Assembly: GCA_043812055.1 (NCBI GenBank)
Contig: JBDRMN010000049.1
Coordinates: 1-13,992, forward strand
Length of the DNA stretch: 13,992 bases
Reading direction: 5' to 3'
From: JBDRMN01 sp043812055
GTDB taxonomy: Bacteria; Patescibacteriota; Gracilibacteria; JAHISY01
The translations under genes and the position numbers were made by a program. The notes below the pieces were generated by a model, which saw only the letters and a list, made by a program, of their open reading frames with translations, was not told the origin of the DNA and did not search any database. This document shows positions 1 through 6,908 of this stretch, piece after piece; within the stretch, counting starts at the first letter, position 1, and every line of letters begins with the position of its first letter.

Positions 1-8
1 AAGTTAAA

Positions 9-23
9 ATAGGTTCTAGGTTC
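9..23. repeat. Dispersed repeat word, inverted copy near hisS
   Basis: The 15-base word ATAGGTTCTAGGTTC occurs here and again, reverse complemented, at 10216-10230 across the hisS stop codon. A variant follows directly (21-32). Both copies lie just 3' of minus-strand genes. A looser match to the sequence around 83-102 (AACCAGGAACCACACC) occurs at 9959-9981 with extra bases in the middle. This is a low-complexity intergenic repeat family with no recognised function. Confidence 0.55.
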
Positions 24-51
24 CAGGTTCTAGTGACTAGTGATTAAGTAA

Positions 52-71
52 AGGCAATTCATGAATTGCCT
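52..71. repeat. 20-bp perfect palindrome downstream of SLH gene
   Basis: AGGCAATTCA is followed immediately by its exact reverse complement TGAATTGCCT. It begins about 40 bases past the stop codon of the minus-strand SLH gene. Read on the minus strand it is followed by a weak T-rich stretch (TTTACTT), so it could be the 3' end or terminator of that transcript. There is no loop and no solid U-run, so terminator function is only possible. Confidence 0.5.
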
Positions 72-112
72 CAACAGGATAAAAAACCAGGAACCACACC
101 CAAAGACATGAA

Positions 113-1675
113 TTACCGCCCAAAATTCGGCGCCTCCGCTCTTACCGCCGTCCGCAGATCCGGTGTGAATTCGATCGTGTAGTCATAGGGTGAGACACCA
201 GTATTCGGTGCCCGCGCCATGGGCTGACGGTCAATCCGCCGGGGGGCGAACCAGGATTCAGCCGTAACCACCAGACTAGTTCCGTTCATTTGTAGATCTG
301 CTACTGTCAGGGAGTTTGTTTCACCGCTGTTCAAGCGTGCCGACAGATAAGTTGCCGTCAGCACATCACCGGTCGCCGGATCAATCTTGGCAATCACCGT
401 AGCCCGCTTCCCGCTCCCCTCTCCGTATTCACTTAACCAGGCGAAACGGGCGAAACGTCGGAAATCCCGATTGATATCCTCCTTGGTGCCCCGAGTCGTG
501 AAAGCCGCGTAGAGCGTTTCCGTATCCGCGAAGATTAAACCGTAACCCATACTCTCATCACTACTCGTTTCGTAATCATCCCGGTACCAATCTTGTTTGC
601 CGTTGGTAAAACTGACAATTCTCGGATCACGATTATTGGGTACGAGACTTTCGTAACCAAGGTAAATCGTTGTGTCGCCCCGACGTACTACCGGACCACT
701 CAGCGCACGCACTGCCGCTTCACTCGTAACATCAACCCCACTGAAATTCACGGAGTGTCCAACTGTCGCCTCACCCACGCTCGCCGCGACAGACGCGGGG
801 GTAGTCGGTCCTGAGCTAACCGTAGCCGGAAAATGGCGGTAAACATTCTCAAACTGACTGATATAACGAGTGGTCTGGCTCTCAAAATTAGTATTGCCAA
901 GAGTGGCATAGTGGCGTCGAATTTTTTCCAACGCAGCGACGTACTCCTGAGGCGTGGCAAAACGGTGTTCTTTCCCGTTGAACTGGAGAGTCGGCTGAGG
1001 ATTCCAGCCGTTCGAATCGGCCCACCAAGTGGTAATCCGGAGACTCACTCGGTAATAGCCGGCTGGAGACACGAAGTTCAGACCACCTCGAGCGTTAATC
1101 AAAATCTGATAAATCAATTCGGCAGCCTCCGCTCGGCTTAATTTCGCCTCAGCTTGAAAAAGTCCCCAGTCAGTTAAGTTTTGACTGCGGACTGTCTGGG
1201 CGTACAGGGCGTACCATGTCTCCGCGGAAACATCAGCAAAGCTCTCTCCCGTCGTATCGAAGCCAACTCCCAGAGTATTGAGGATAATCTTCACCGCCTC
1301 GGCCCGATTAACCTTGTCACCCGCTTTGTACTGGTTGCCCGGATAACCAGCGAGGAAGCCTCTTTCCCGCGCGTAGCAAACATACGGGGCAAACCACTGT
1401 CGGTCGACATCAGCGAAGCAGCTCCGGTACCTTTCCGAGTCCGGAGTAACCCCGCTGGCCACCACCGTAATTTTCGCCAATTCTGCCCGGGTGATCTCTC
1501 CACCTGGCCGGAAGCTTCCATCCGGATAACCGTGGATGATCCCCTGACTCGCGAGATACTCAATTGCTGAACGATACTTTTGACTACTACCGACATCAGA
1601 AAAAGCAGCCTGGGCCGGCACGGCTGTGATCAGGAGCAACAATCCAGCTAAGAAAAAACCAACAAGTTTTCGCAT
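113..1675 (-). CDS. Secreted SLH-domain surface protein with unknown C-terminal domain
   Basis: This 520-residue exported protein is probably held on the cell surface. Residues 1-24 form a signal peptide: basic start, a hydrophobic core of L, I, G and A, and an AQA cleavage site. Three S-layer homology repeats follow at about 25-75, 87-136 and 146-193. Each has a start like FSDV or FADV and a TRAE-type motif (ITRAE 61-65, VNRAE 122-126, LSRAE 179-183). SLH triplets normally bind pyruvylated secondary cell-wall polymer. The remaining ~325 residues are beta-rich by composition, with phrases such as AKIDPATGDVLTATY, and match no family I can name. The start is supported by the signal peptide and a promoter about 22 bases upstream; there is no SD. 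It is transcribed away from the had-dch operon. Confidence 0.85.
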   Translation of the reverse strand: MRKLVGFFLAGLLLLITAVPAQAAFSDVGSSQKYRSAIEYLASQGIIHGYPDGSFRPGGEITRAELAKITVVASGVTPDSERYRSCFADVDRQWFAPYVCYARERGFLAGYPGNQYKAGDKVNRAEAVKIILNTLGVGFDTTGESFADVSAETWYALYAQTVRSQNLTDWGLFQAEAKLSRAEAAELIYQILINARGGLNFVSPAGYYRVSLRITTWWADSNGWNPQPTLQFNGKEHRFATPQEYVAALEKIRRHYATLGNTNFESQTTRYISQFENVYRHFPATVSSGPTTPASVAASVGEATVGHSVNFSGVDVTSEAAVRALSGPVVRRGDTTIYLGYESLVPNNRDPRIVSFTNGKQDWYRDDYETSSDESMGYGLIFADTETLYAAFTTRGTKEDINRDFRRFARFAWLSEYGEGSGKRATVIAKIDPATGDVLTATYLSARLNSGETNSLTVADLQMNGTSLVVTAESWFAPRRIDRQPMARAPNTGVSPYDYTIEFTPDLRTAVRAEAPNFGR

Positions 1676-1697
1676 GCTAAATATTTAGAAGGGATCG

Positions 1698-1726
1698 ATA
1701 CTAAAACTTTATTTCTGTTTTTGCAA
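1698..1726 (-). promoter_or_regulatory. Sigma70-type promoter of SLH gene
   Basis: On the minus strand the -35 box TTGCAA (1726-1721) lies 17 bases from the -10 box TAGTAT (1703-1698). Transcription would start near 1691, leaving a leader of only about 16 bases with no SD before the ATG at 1675. Spacing is ideal and both boxes are close to consensus. Confidence 0.6.
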
Positions 1727-1812
1727 GCAAGGCCGCTGGGGTCAGCTGGAGCCGGCGCAGCGTTTTGCAGGATGAAAGTGCGTGCCAAAAGAACGTTTGG
1801 GAAAGCCACAAA

Positions 1813-1841
1813 TTGTCAAACCTCTGTTTTTTAGTTAAAAT
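1813..1841 (+). promoter_or_regulatory. Sigma70-type promoter for had-dch operon
   Basis: The -35 box TTGTCA (1813-1818), a 17-base spacer and the -10 box TAAAAT (1836-1841) form a good vegetative promoter. Transcription would start near 1848, giving an unusually long leader of about 255 bases before had. It is divergent from the SLH promoter at 1698-1726, with about 87 bases between the two -35 boxes. Confidence 0.6.
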
Positions 1842-1905
1842 CTGTCACTTTTCGAATGGCATTATTGCGTTCTTTGACATCGCAGAGCACCGGGGAGTCA
1901 TCTGT

Positions 1906-1999
1906 TCTCACAGTGAGACGGGATATCCTTAACGGGAAGTGTCTCGTCTCCGAATTTGAGTAACCAAACTGAAGTTTGGGGAGGACAGGTTCCCTCCCC
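1906..1999 (+). promoter_or_regulatory. Hairpin-rich 5' leader of had-dch
   Basis: Several inverted repeats are packed into 94 bases: TCTCAC/GTGAGA (1906-1911 with 1913-1918); GAGACG/CGTCTC (1915-1920 with 1945-1950, competing with the first); CCAAACT/AGTTTGG with a 2-base loop (1964-1970 with 1973-1979); GGGGAGG/CCTCCCC with an 8-base loop (1978-1984 with 1993-1999, sharing bases with the previous stem). Overlapping stems allow alternative folds. I recognise no riboswitch class. No U-run follows the last stem, so it is not a classical intrinsic attenuator. It may be regulatory or merely a repeat cluster. Confidence 0.45.
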
Positions 2000-2025
2000 G
2001 TTGCGGATTTAAACAATTAAACCAG

Positions 2026-2034
2026 AAAGGAGGT
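2026..2034 (+). promoter_or_regulatory. Orphan Shine-Dalgarno sequence without start codon
   Basis: AAAGGAGGT is a perfect anti-SD complement, but no ATG, GTG or TTG lies at usable spacing. The first TTG is about 27 bases downstream and opens only three codons before TAA. The true had SD is 57 bases further on. It could be the scar of a gene lost from the operon, a standby ribosome site, or chance. Confidence 0.5.
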
Positions 2035-2090
2035 AAATCTAAAAAAACGGCTGAAGATTTTTTGTTTTATTAACGAAGTAAAAAAACAGA

Positions 2091-2098
2091 AGGAGGTG
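2091..2098 (+). promoter_or_regulatory. Strong ribosome binding site of had
   Basis: AGGAGGTG lies about 6 bases before the ATG at 2103 and fixes that start. SD sites this strong appear in this window only before had and dch (plus the orphan at 2026); the other genes have none. Confidence 0.85.
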
Positions 2099-2102
2099 TA
2101 CC

Positions 2103-3182
2103 ATGACGGAAAAAATGACGGCTTGGCAAATGACCGAGCCAAATAGGCCATTGGAAAAAGTGGAGCTACCAATGCCGGAACCCGGAGAAGGTGAAGTCCT
2201 GCTCCGAGTGGCCGGTTGTGGCGTATGTCACACCGACTTGGGGTTCTTTTTTGACGGTGTTCGGATCCGATCAGCGCTTCCGCTTGTTCTCGGGCATGAG
2301 ATCAGCGGTATTGTCATATCGGCAGGAAAAGGCGCCGAGGAATGGGCCGGCAAAGCAGTCATCGTGCCGGCAGTAATGCCGTGCGGGACATGCGATGTCT
2401 GTAAGAGAGGTAAGGGCAATATCTGCCCGATCCAAAAAATGCCGGGAAACGACATCCAGGGCGGATTCGCGAGCCACATTATGGTACCGGCTCGAGACCT
2501 TTGTGAAGTACCAATGGTAAATGGAAAACCCAAAGGAGAGTCCGGTGTAAGTCTGGCCGAGCTTTCCGTAATCGCAGACGCCCTGACAACCCCGTACCAG
2601 GCCATAAAAGAGTCCAGGTTGGGCATTTTAGATACCGCCATATTTGTCGGGGTTGGCGGGGTTGGCGGGTTTGGAACGCAAATCGCCAAGGCGTTAGGTG
2701 CCTTGGTTATTGCCATCGACATCGATCAGAAAAAGCTCGAATTGCTGCAGGAACACAAATGTGTCGATGCCATCTTTGACCCCCGAGCGATGCCATTCAA
2801 GGATCTCCGCGAGGAAGTTTCCGGCTTTGTTAAATCGCAAGGTCGCCGGCGGACAGAGTGGAAGATTTTTGAAACGTCGGGTACGGCAGACGGACAGAAA
2901 ACCGCGTTCGGACTATTGCCTTACGGCGGATATTTGTCCGTTGTAGGCTTTACGATGGACACGGTGGAGATCAGGCTGTCGAATTTGATGGCCTTCCATG
3001 CAACCATAAAGGGAACATGGGGCTGCTTGCCGGAGAACTACCATCCGGCAATGTGGAGGGTTTTGTCAGGAAAAGTGCAGATCAGTCCGTTTGTAAAAAC
3101 ATACCCACTGGACGATATCAATGCGGTTTTCGAGATGGTCCATAACCGTGAAATTATCGAACGGGCGATTATGGTGCCGTGA
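2103..3182 (+). CDS. had: 6-hydroxycyclohex-1-ene-1-carbonyl-CoA dehydrogenase (Had/BamQ)
   Basis: This 359-residue zinc-dependent medium-chain dehydrogenase would oxidise 6-hydroxycyclohex-1-ene-1-carbonyl-CoA to the 6-oxo product with NAD in the benzoyl-CoA pathway (cytoplasm). Visible features: catalytic zinc ligands C42 (GVCHTD) and H65-E66 (GHE); structural zinc cysteines C94, C97, C100 and C108; a Rossmann glycine motif at 183-188 with acidic D206 favouring NAD. The family-specific call rests on stretches I associate with this enzyme: QKMPGNDIQGGFASHI (111-126), IADALTTPYQA (157-167), WKIFETSGTA (253-262) and LMAFHATIKGTWGCLP (295-310). Length fits the family (about 360-370). Dch is encoded next, in the expected pathway pairing. 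The stop TGA overlaps a possible GTG of the next frame. A generic alcohol dehydrogenase is the alternative, but is less likely given the partner. Confidence 0.86.
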   Translation: MTEKMTAWQMTEPNRPLEKVELPMPEPGEGEVLLRVAGCGVCHTDLGFFFDGVRIRSALPLVLGHEISGIVISAGKGAEEWAGKAVIVPAVMPCGTCDVCKRGKGNICPIQKMPGNDIQGGFASHIMVPARDLCEVPMVNGKPKGESGVSLAELSVIADALTTPYQAIKESRLGILDTAIFVGVGGVGGFGTQIAKALGALVIAIDIDQKKLELLQEHKCVDAIFDPRAMPFKDLREEVSGFVKSQGRRRTEWKIFETSGTADGQKTAFGLLPYGGYLSVVGFTMDTVEIRLSNLMAFHATIKGTWGCLPENYHPAMWRVLSGKVQISPFVKTYPLDDINAVFEMVHNREIIERAIMVP

Positions 3183-3220
3183 TTAAACGACGCGGAAGAA
3201 ATCAACCCGACAAAAAACTA

Positions 3221-3230
3221 GGAAGGGAGG
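3221..3230 (+). promoter_or_regulatory. Ribosome binding site deciding the dch start
   Basis: GGAAGGGAGG ends 8 bases before the ATG at 3239. It favours that ATG over the in-frame GTG at 3179, which overlaps the had stop, has no SD, and would add 20 basic residues (MIKRRGRNQP...) atypical of the family. Confidence 0.75.
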
Positions 3231-3238
3231 AATTGATT

Positions 3239-3997
3239 ATGGAATTCATCAAAACACAATTCGATGACGGTCTGATGACCGTCACTCTCGACAGGCCTCC
3301 GTTAAATATCTTAAACATCGCCATGATGAATGAGATCAATGAGGTCTTGGAGAGGTGTTGTCTTATGCAACACCTGAAGGTGTTCCTTTTCAACGCTGAA
3401 GGGAAGCACTTTTGTGCCGGTGTGGATATCGGTGAACACATGGGAGACACGGCTGGAAATATGATCCGAGCCTTCCACAACATGTTCAAGTTGTTGCATA
3501 AACTGGAGGCTATTACGGTTGCCTCTGTCCATGGTAACTGTCTCGGCGGAGGAATGGAGCTGGCCGTTTTTTGCGACATGGTTGTAGCGGGCACAACCGC
3601 TCAGTTCGGTCAGCCGGAAATCAAAGTCGGCGTGTTCCCGCCCGTTGCAGTGCAGCTCTTACCCCGTATCATCGGGATGAAGCCGGCCATAGAGCTGATT
3701 CTCTCTGGTAAAACCATTGACCCCCATCAATGCAAAAGCATGGGCTTGGTCAATGTGGTTACCGGTGACCTGATTTCAACTACGAAAATTTTTGTCAAGC
3801 CTTACCTTGACCTCAGCGCCGCAGTTATCAGGCTGACAAAACGGGCAATCCGAGAGGGCCTGTCTGTTCCCGGCTTTGGGGGTTCACTGAAGCTAATTGA
3901 AGAATTGTACCTAGGTCCGCTCATGGATACCCACGATGCCAACGAAGGCTTAACGGCTTTTATGGAAAAACGAAAGCCGGAATGGAAAAACGAGTAA
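3239..3997 (+). CDS. dch: Cyclohexa-1,5-diene-1-carbonyl-CoA hydratase (Dch/BamR)
   Basis: This 252-residue crotonase-fold enzyme would add water to cyclohexa-1,5-diene-1-carbonyl-CoA, the product of benzoyl-CoA reductase, giving the 6-hydroxy compound that Had oxidises. Oxyanion-hole segments are CAGVD (59-63) and CLGGGMEL (101-108). E107 and E127 (in FGQPEIKVGVFPP) sit 20 residues apart, matching the two catalytic glutamates of enoyl-CoA hydratases (E144 and E164 in the rat mitochondrial enzyme), so the protein should be a hydratase. FPPVA after the second Glu and the 252-residue length fit the dienoyl-CoA hydratase subfamily. It follows had by 56 bases and is surely co-transcribed. Any other enoyl-CoA hydratase is the alternative; the had neighbour argues for Dch. 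The GTG at 3179 was rejected as start. Confidence 0.85.
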   Translation: MEFIKTQFDDGLMTVTLDRPPLNILNIAMMNEINEVLERCCLMQHLKVFLFNAEGKHFCAGVDIGEHMGDTAGNMIRAFHNMFKLLHKLEAITVASVHGNCLGGGMELAVFCDMVVAGTTAQFGQPEIKVGVFPPVAVQLLPRIIGMKPAIELILSGKTIDPHQCKSMGLVNVVTGDLISTTKIFVKPYLDLSAAVIRLTKRAIREGLSVPGFGGSLKLIEELYLGPLMDTHDANEGLTAFMEKRKPEWKNE

Positions 3998-4028
3998 AAA
4001 AATCCGCCAGAAGGGAAACTCTGTATTG

Positions 4029-4073
4029 GAGGGGGGAGCTGAGCAGTATTAATCTGTATTCGCCCCCTCTTTT
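4029..4073 (+). terminator. Possible intrinsic terminator of had-dch
   Basis: GAGGGGG (4029-4035) can pair with CCCCCTC (4063-4069), followed by TTTT (4070-4073). The 27-base loop is long, so confidence is moderate. It lies 32 bases after the dch stop. The word TCTGTATT occurs on both sides (4020-4027 and 4053-4060). Confidence 0.4.
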
Positions 4074-4150
4074 CCTCTGCCTGTTTTTTGTTGTGCAGTG
4101 GAAAAATCCGTTTCGCTCTAATTTCCAATCCCGCATACGCCCCAAGGAGA

Positions 4151-4226
4151 CCACTTAGTGGCGGGGACACTTGCTCCTGCATTAGAAAACGACCCTTCTT
4201 CGTCCCGTCCCGACGTAAGGTCGGGA
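4151..4226. repeat. Short hairpins between dch and lctP
   Basis: CCACT-T-AGTGG (4151-4161) and a 7-bp stem TCCCGAC/GTCGGGA with a 5-base loop (4208-4214 with 4220-4226) lie in the gene-free stretch 3998-4467. No reading frame here looks like a protein. They resemble REP-like palindromic units rather than terminators, since no T-run follows. Confidence 0.4.
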
Positions 4227-4248
4227 GGACTACGCAGGGCTGACGCGC

Positions 4249-4280
4249 AAAAACAGCCCCCACAAGTGGAAGCTGTTTTC
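4249..4280 (-). terminator. Bidirectional intrinsic terminator
   Basis: AAAACAGC (4250-4257) pairs with GCTGTTTT (4272-4279), with an inner CCAC-AA-GTGG hairpin (4260-4269). The minus strand then has TTTTT (4253-4249) and the plus strand TTTT (4276-4279). It can end the lctP transcript coming from the right and read-through from dch on the left. Another small hairpin, TCCCGC-TAA-GCGGGA, follows at 4297-4311. Confidence 0.6.
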
Positions 4281-4432
4281 TAATTCAGAAACTTTATCCC
4301 GCTAAGCGGGACTCGGTAACTGAACTACTTACATTATATCAAATTTAGGGCTAGATTGCAAATTTTTTTGGCAGGTTTTTCCTGAAGCTCCCTGGGTTTA
4401 GATCTCCTAACACTTTCACTCTCGAGCGAAAG

Positions 4433-4467
4433 TCCGCCGTAGCCCCGCGAAGCGGGGCGAAGGCGGA
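4433..4467 (+). repeat. Palindromic repeat unit, GTA/GAA family (copy 1)
   Basis: This 35-bp unit has outer stem TCCGCC/GGCGGA (4433-4438 with 4462-4467), an internal loop GTA opposite GAA, and inner stem GCCCCGC/GCGGGGC closed by GAA (4442-4458). It abuts the lctP stop codon exactly. Related units with the same layout are at 6953-6987, 7220-7255 and 7262-7290. Next to it, ACTTTC/GAAAGT (4412-4417 with 4428-4433) forms another stem. It may protect the 3' end of the lctP mRNA. Confidence 0.65.
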
Positions 4468-6093
4468 TTAAATTCCCAGAGCAAGCACCACCCCAATCGC
4501 CAGCAGCGCGTAAATCAAAACAGGAATGAGATTGCGTTTAATTATGCTCCCTTCTTTCCCGCTAATCCCCACCGTAGCCGAAACCGCCACGATATTATTC
4601 ACACAGATCATATTACCAACCGCGCTGCCGACGAGCTGGAGCGTGATCACAAGCAACGGAGAAATTTTCAGTAAAGTCGCACTTTCAAACTGAAAAGCGG
4701 AAAAAAGAATATTGGAAACTGTGCTCGAGCCTGAAACGAAAGCCCCCAAAACGCCGATCAGGGGCGAGATCAAGATAAAGGCTTGATCCGAAAGCTGCGA
4801 AGCCGCATTGGCAATCTCACTCAACATGCCCTTAAGCGGAACTCCACCAGCAAGCAGCACCGGAGTCGTCCCGGATTGAATCATGATCTGGACCAACGCC
4901 ACTCCAAAAATCAAAGTAAAGATTACTCCACTCATTTGTCGAAAAGTTTTTCGGAAAGTGGTTTTGATTTGCCGCGCCGACATTCTGTGCAGCCAAAAAG
5001 TGAGCAGGGCAACCAAGGTAAAAGGAATCAAACCGGGCAAATAGAGAATCCTCAAAACATAGTCCAGGCTTTCGAAACCAAACAGATTGGAAAAAGTGAT
5101 AGCGTGATTTTGGAGAAAATCTTTGAAGGGTAGCGCGGAAATACGAGTGACGAGCAGCAAGGCCGTAATCAGAATGTAAGGCAACCACGCGAAGAAAAGT
5201 GAAGGGGCCTCCGTATGTCGGTGCGCTTGAATTTGTTTACTGTTTTCAAATCTCCAAACTTTTTTCGGCGTGAGGAAATTATATTTCGCCGCCAGGATAG
5301 TTATCCCCAAGCCAATCAAGCCGCCAAAAATCGAAGGCAATTCACTGCCGAAAAACCACGCGATCAAGGCATACGGAATGAGAAAACTTGCTCCCGCCAA
5401 AAGCGCGAACGGCGTTGCTTCCAAACCTTTACGGAAAGATTTCTCTTTGGCAAAAAATCTCGTGAGCAAAGCCAGCCCAATCAGAGGAATGATAATTCCG
5501 ACAATCGCATGAGTGACCGCAGCACTTTGGGTAAGCGCAGTCTGGAAAGAGCTTGCCTCGATCCCGCTTTCACTCAACTTCCCACCCAAAACACTCAGCG
5601 CGCCAAAGACGGGAGTGCCCGCTGCGCCAAAAGTGACAGGTGTTGAGTTAAAAATAAGAGTAACCATCACGGCCGCCAGCGGAGGAAATCCCAAACCCAC
5701 GAGTAGCGGGGCAGTCAAAGCAGCAGGTGTGCCGAAACCGGCCGCACCCTCGAGAAAAGCAGCGAAGAGGTAACCGATGATGATTGCCTGCACCCGTGCA
5801 TCGTGCGAAATCCTCCCGAAACCTTTTTGAATTACCGCTATTGCCTGTGATTCTTTGAGGGTGTTGAGAATGAGAATCGCGCCAAAAATAATTATCAAAA
5901 TATCCAAGGCTTTGAGTCCTCCGAAAATCGTGAAAGCGAAAATTTCTTTTGCGCCAATTTCCCACGCGAAGAAAGCGACTATACTGACAAACAACCACCC
6001 CGCCGGAAGCGCTATTTTGGCAGGCTTATTCCAAACCAGCATGAGGAAAATAACAGTAAGAATCGGGAGCGCCGCGAGGAGAGAATAAGGCAT
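4468..6093 (-). CDS. lctP: L-lactate permease (LctP family)
   Basis: This 541-residue inner-membrane transporter has many hydrophobic segments across its length (about 12-14). It carries the LctP-family signature EGAAGFGTP (115-123) and a second GAAGTPV (156-162) between membrane helices. The family (LldP/GlcA) moves L-lactate, D-lactate or glycolate with protons. Length is typical (about 530-560). The ATG at 6093 starts directly before the first membrane helix; no SD is present. No lactate dehydrogenase is nearby, so substrate and direction cannot be told; export of fermentation lactate is as plausible as uptake. A palindromic repeat sits right at its stop codon. Confidence 0.88.
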   Translation of the reverse strand: MPYSLLAALPILTVIFLMLVWNKPAKIALPAGWLFVSIVAFFAWEIGAKEIFAFTIFGGLKALDILIIIFGAILILNTLKESQAIAVIQKGFGRISHDARVQAIIIGYLFAAFLEGAAGFGTPAALTAPLLVGLGFPPLAAVMVTLIFNSTPVTFGAAGTPVFGALSVLGGKLSESGIEASSFQTALTQSAAVTHAIVGIIIPLIGLALLTRFFAKEKSFRKGLEATPFALLAGASFLIPYALIAWFFGSELPSIFGGLIGLGITILAAKYNFLTPKKVWRFENSKQIQAHRHTEAPSLFFAWLPYILITALLLVTRISALPFKDFLQNHAITFSNLFGFESLDYVLRILYLPGLIPFTLVALLTFWLHRMSARQIKTTFRKTFRQMSGVIFTLIFGVALVQIMIQSGTTPVLLAGGVPLKGMLSEIANAASQLSDQAFILISPLIGVLGAFVSGSSTVSNILFSAFQFESATLLKISPLLVITLQLVGSAVGNMICVNNIVAVSATVGISGKEGSIIKRNLIPVLIYALLAIGVVLALGI

Positions 6094-6110
6094 GGGAAAA
6101 AGTTTGCTTG

Positions 6111-6139
6111 AATCTATTCTCTCAAATTTTCAACAAGAA
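6111..6139 (-). promoter_or_regulatory. Weak candidate promoter of lctP
   Basis: On the minus strand TTCTTG (6139-6134), a 17-base spacer and TAGATT (6116-6111) lie just upstream of the lctP start. Spacing is right but the boxes are weak matches. Confidence 0.3.
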
Positions 6140-6244
6140 AAAAGTGTGATTTCCAATGTCTAATGTCTGTTTTATGGGGTCAGTGCTGGCGGGAGGTTCG
6201 GAAGTGCTTTTTGGAAGATGATTCTCTAACCGCCCCCTCACTCA

Positions 6245-6760
6245 CTATTTCTTGAACATTTCCTGTTTGCTGTTTTTTTCTTGAACAACCTCAATTTTTT
6301 GTTCTATGAGATAGACCAACTGGTTGGGATATGGGATGTGATGTAGTAACGTAATTTCGTCATTACTGTGCGAGATTATCACATCTCCATAACGAAGCAC
6401 TTTACTAATCAAGTTCTGCTCAATACTCAAGTTGTTTATTGTATCTAATTTATGGCGAGCTTCTTTTGTAAAAAAAATTCCCTTTTTATGTAAGATGAAG
6501 TGTTCGTCTACAACCACATATTCATTGAACCAAACAATAATCAACATTACAAAAATCATTATTTCAATCATAAAAAGTATTAGGAAAACAGTTGGTTCAG
6601 TAACAATTGGTCGAGTTAGATATTGTCTTGCATAAACATACCCAACCGAAGTTAGTACGAATAAAATATTAAAAAACAACGCAAAAAAAATAAACTTAAA
6701 AAGTAAAATTAAGGGTGATTGTCTTGTGATAATGGGATCTGAAAAAAAATTTCTTTGCAT
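6245..6760 (-). CDS. Small membrane protein with bacterial PH-like domain
   Basis: This 171-residue protein has two hydrophobic segments (about 17-45 and 58-79) followed by a region of about 80-155 resembling the bacterial PH domain (bPH_2, as in YdbS/YdbT). The order is YVVVDEHFILHKKGIF, then a basic stretch, INNLSIEQNLISKVLRYGDV, and a final helix NQLVYLIEQ. Its role is unknown; such proteins are membrane-anchored. The gene is much richer in A and T than its neighbours (AAA, TTT, ATT and ATA codons dominate), suggesting a different history. It lies beside a repeat-rich tRNA patch. The ATG at 6760 has no SD; a TATAAT box lies upstream. Confidence 0.7.
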   Translation of the reverse strand: MQRNFFSDPIITRQSPLILLFKFIFFALFFNILFVLTSVGYVYARQYLTRPIVTEPTVFLILFMIEIMIFVMLIIVWFNEYVVVDEHFILHKKGIFFTKEARHKLDTINNLSIEQNLISKVLRYGDVIISHSNDEITLLHHIPYPNQLVYLIEQKIEVVQEKNSKQEMFKK

Positions 6761-6805
6761 GATGATACAGACTGCTTATTGGTTCTTAATTCCTGTCCTG
6801 AGGTT

Positions 6806-6811
6806 ATTATA
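6806..6811 (-). promoter_or_regulatory. -10 box for PH-domain gene
   Basis: A perfect TATAAT on the minus strand lies about 46 bases before the ATG at 6760. No convincing -35 box lies 16-18 bases upstream (CTCAGG at best). Confidence 0.4.
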
Positions 6812-6908
6812 GCCCAGTAAGCATATCCCTGAGATGAAAATATAGGTTCAAACTTCCCATCAGGGGTTCAGAGAAAGCGCCTTTGGCAAGGTAAGGATCA
6901 TTGGGGTT

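Noticed and set aside
1831..2016. 61-residue minus-strand frame in the had-dch leader
   Set aside because: It spans the hairpins, has no SD or promoter, and its translation has no domain-like or hydrophobic pattern.
3179..3238. GTG start for dch giving a 20-residue N-terminal extension
   Set aside because: The ATG at 3239 has a strong SD at proper spacing and yields the normal family N-terminus and length.
3802..4263. 153-residue minus-strand frame overlapping the dch end
   Set aside because: Half is antisense to dch and the rest crosses terminators and hairpins; composition is not protein-like.
2103..4467. had-dch plus lctP as one catabolic cluster
   Set aside because: lctP is convergent and separated by terminators; lactate transport has no direct place in the benzoyl-CoA steps.
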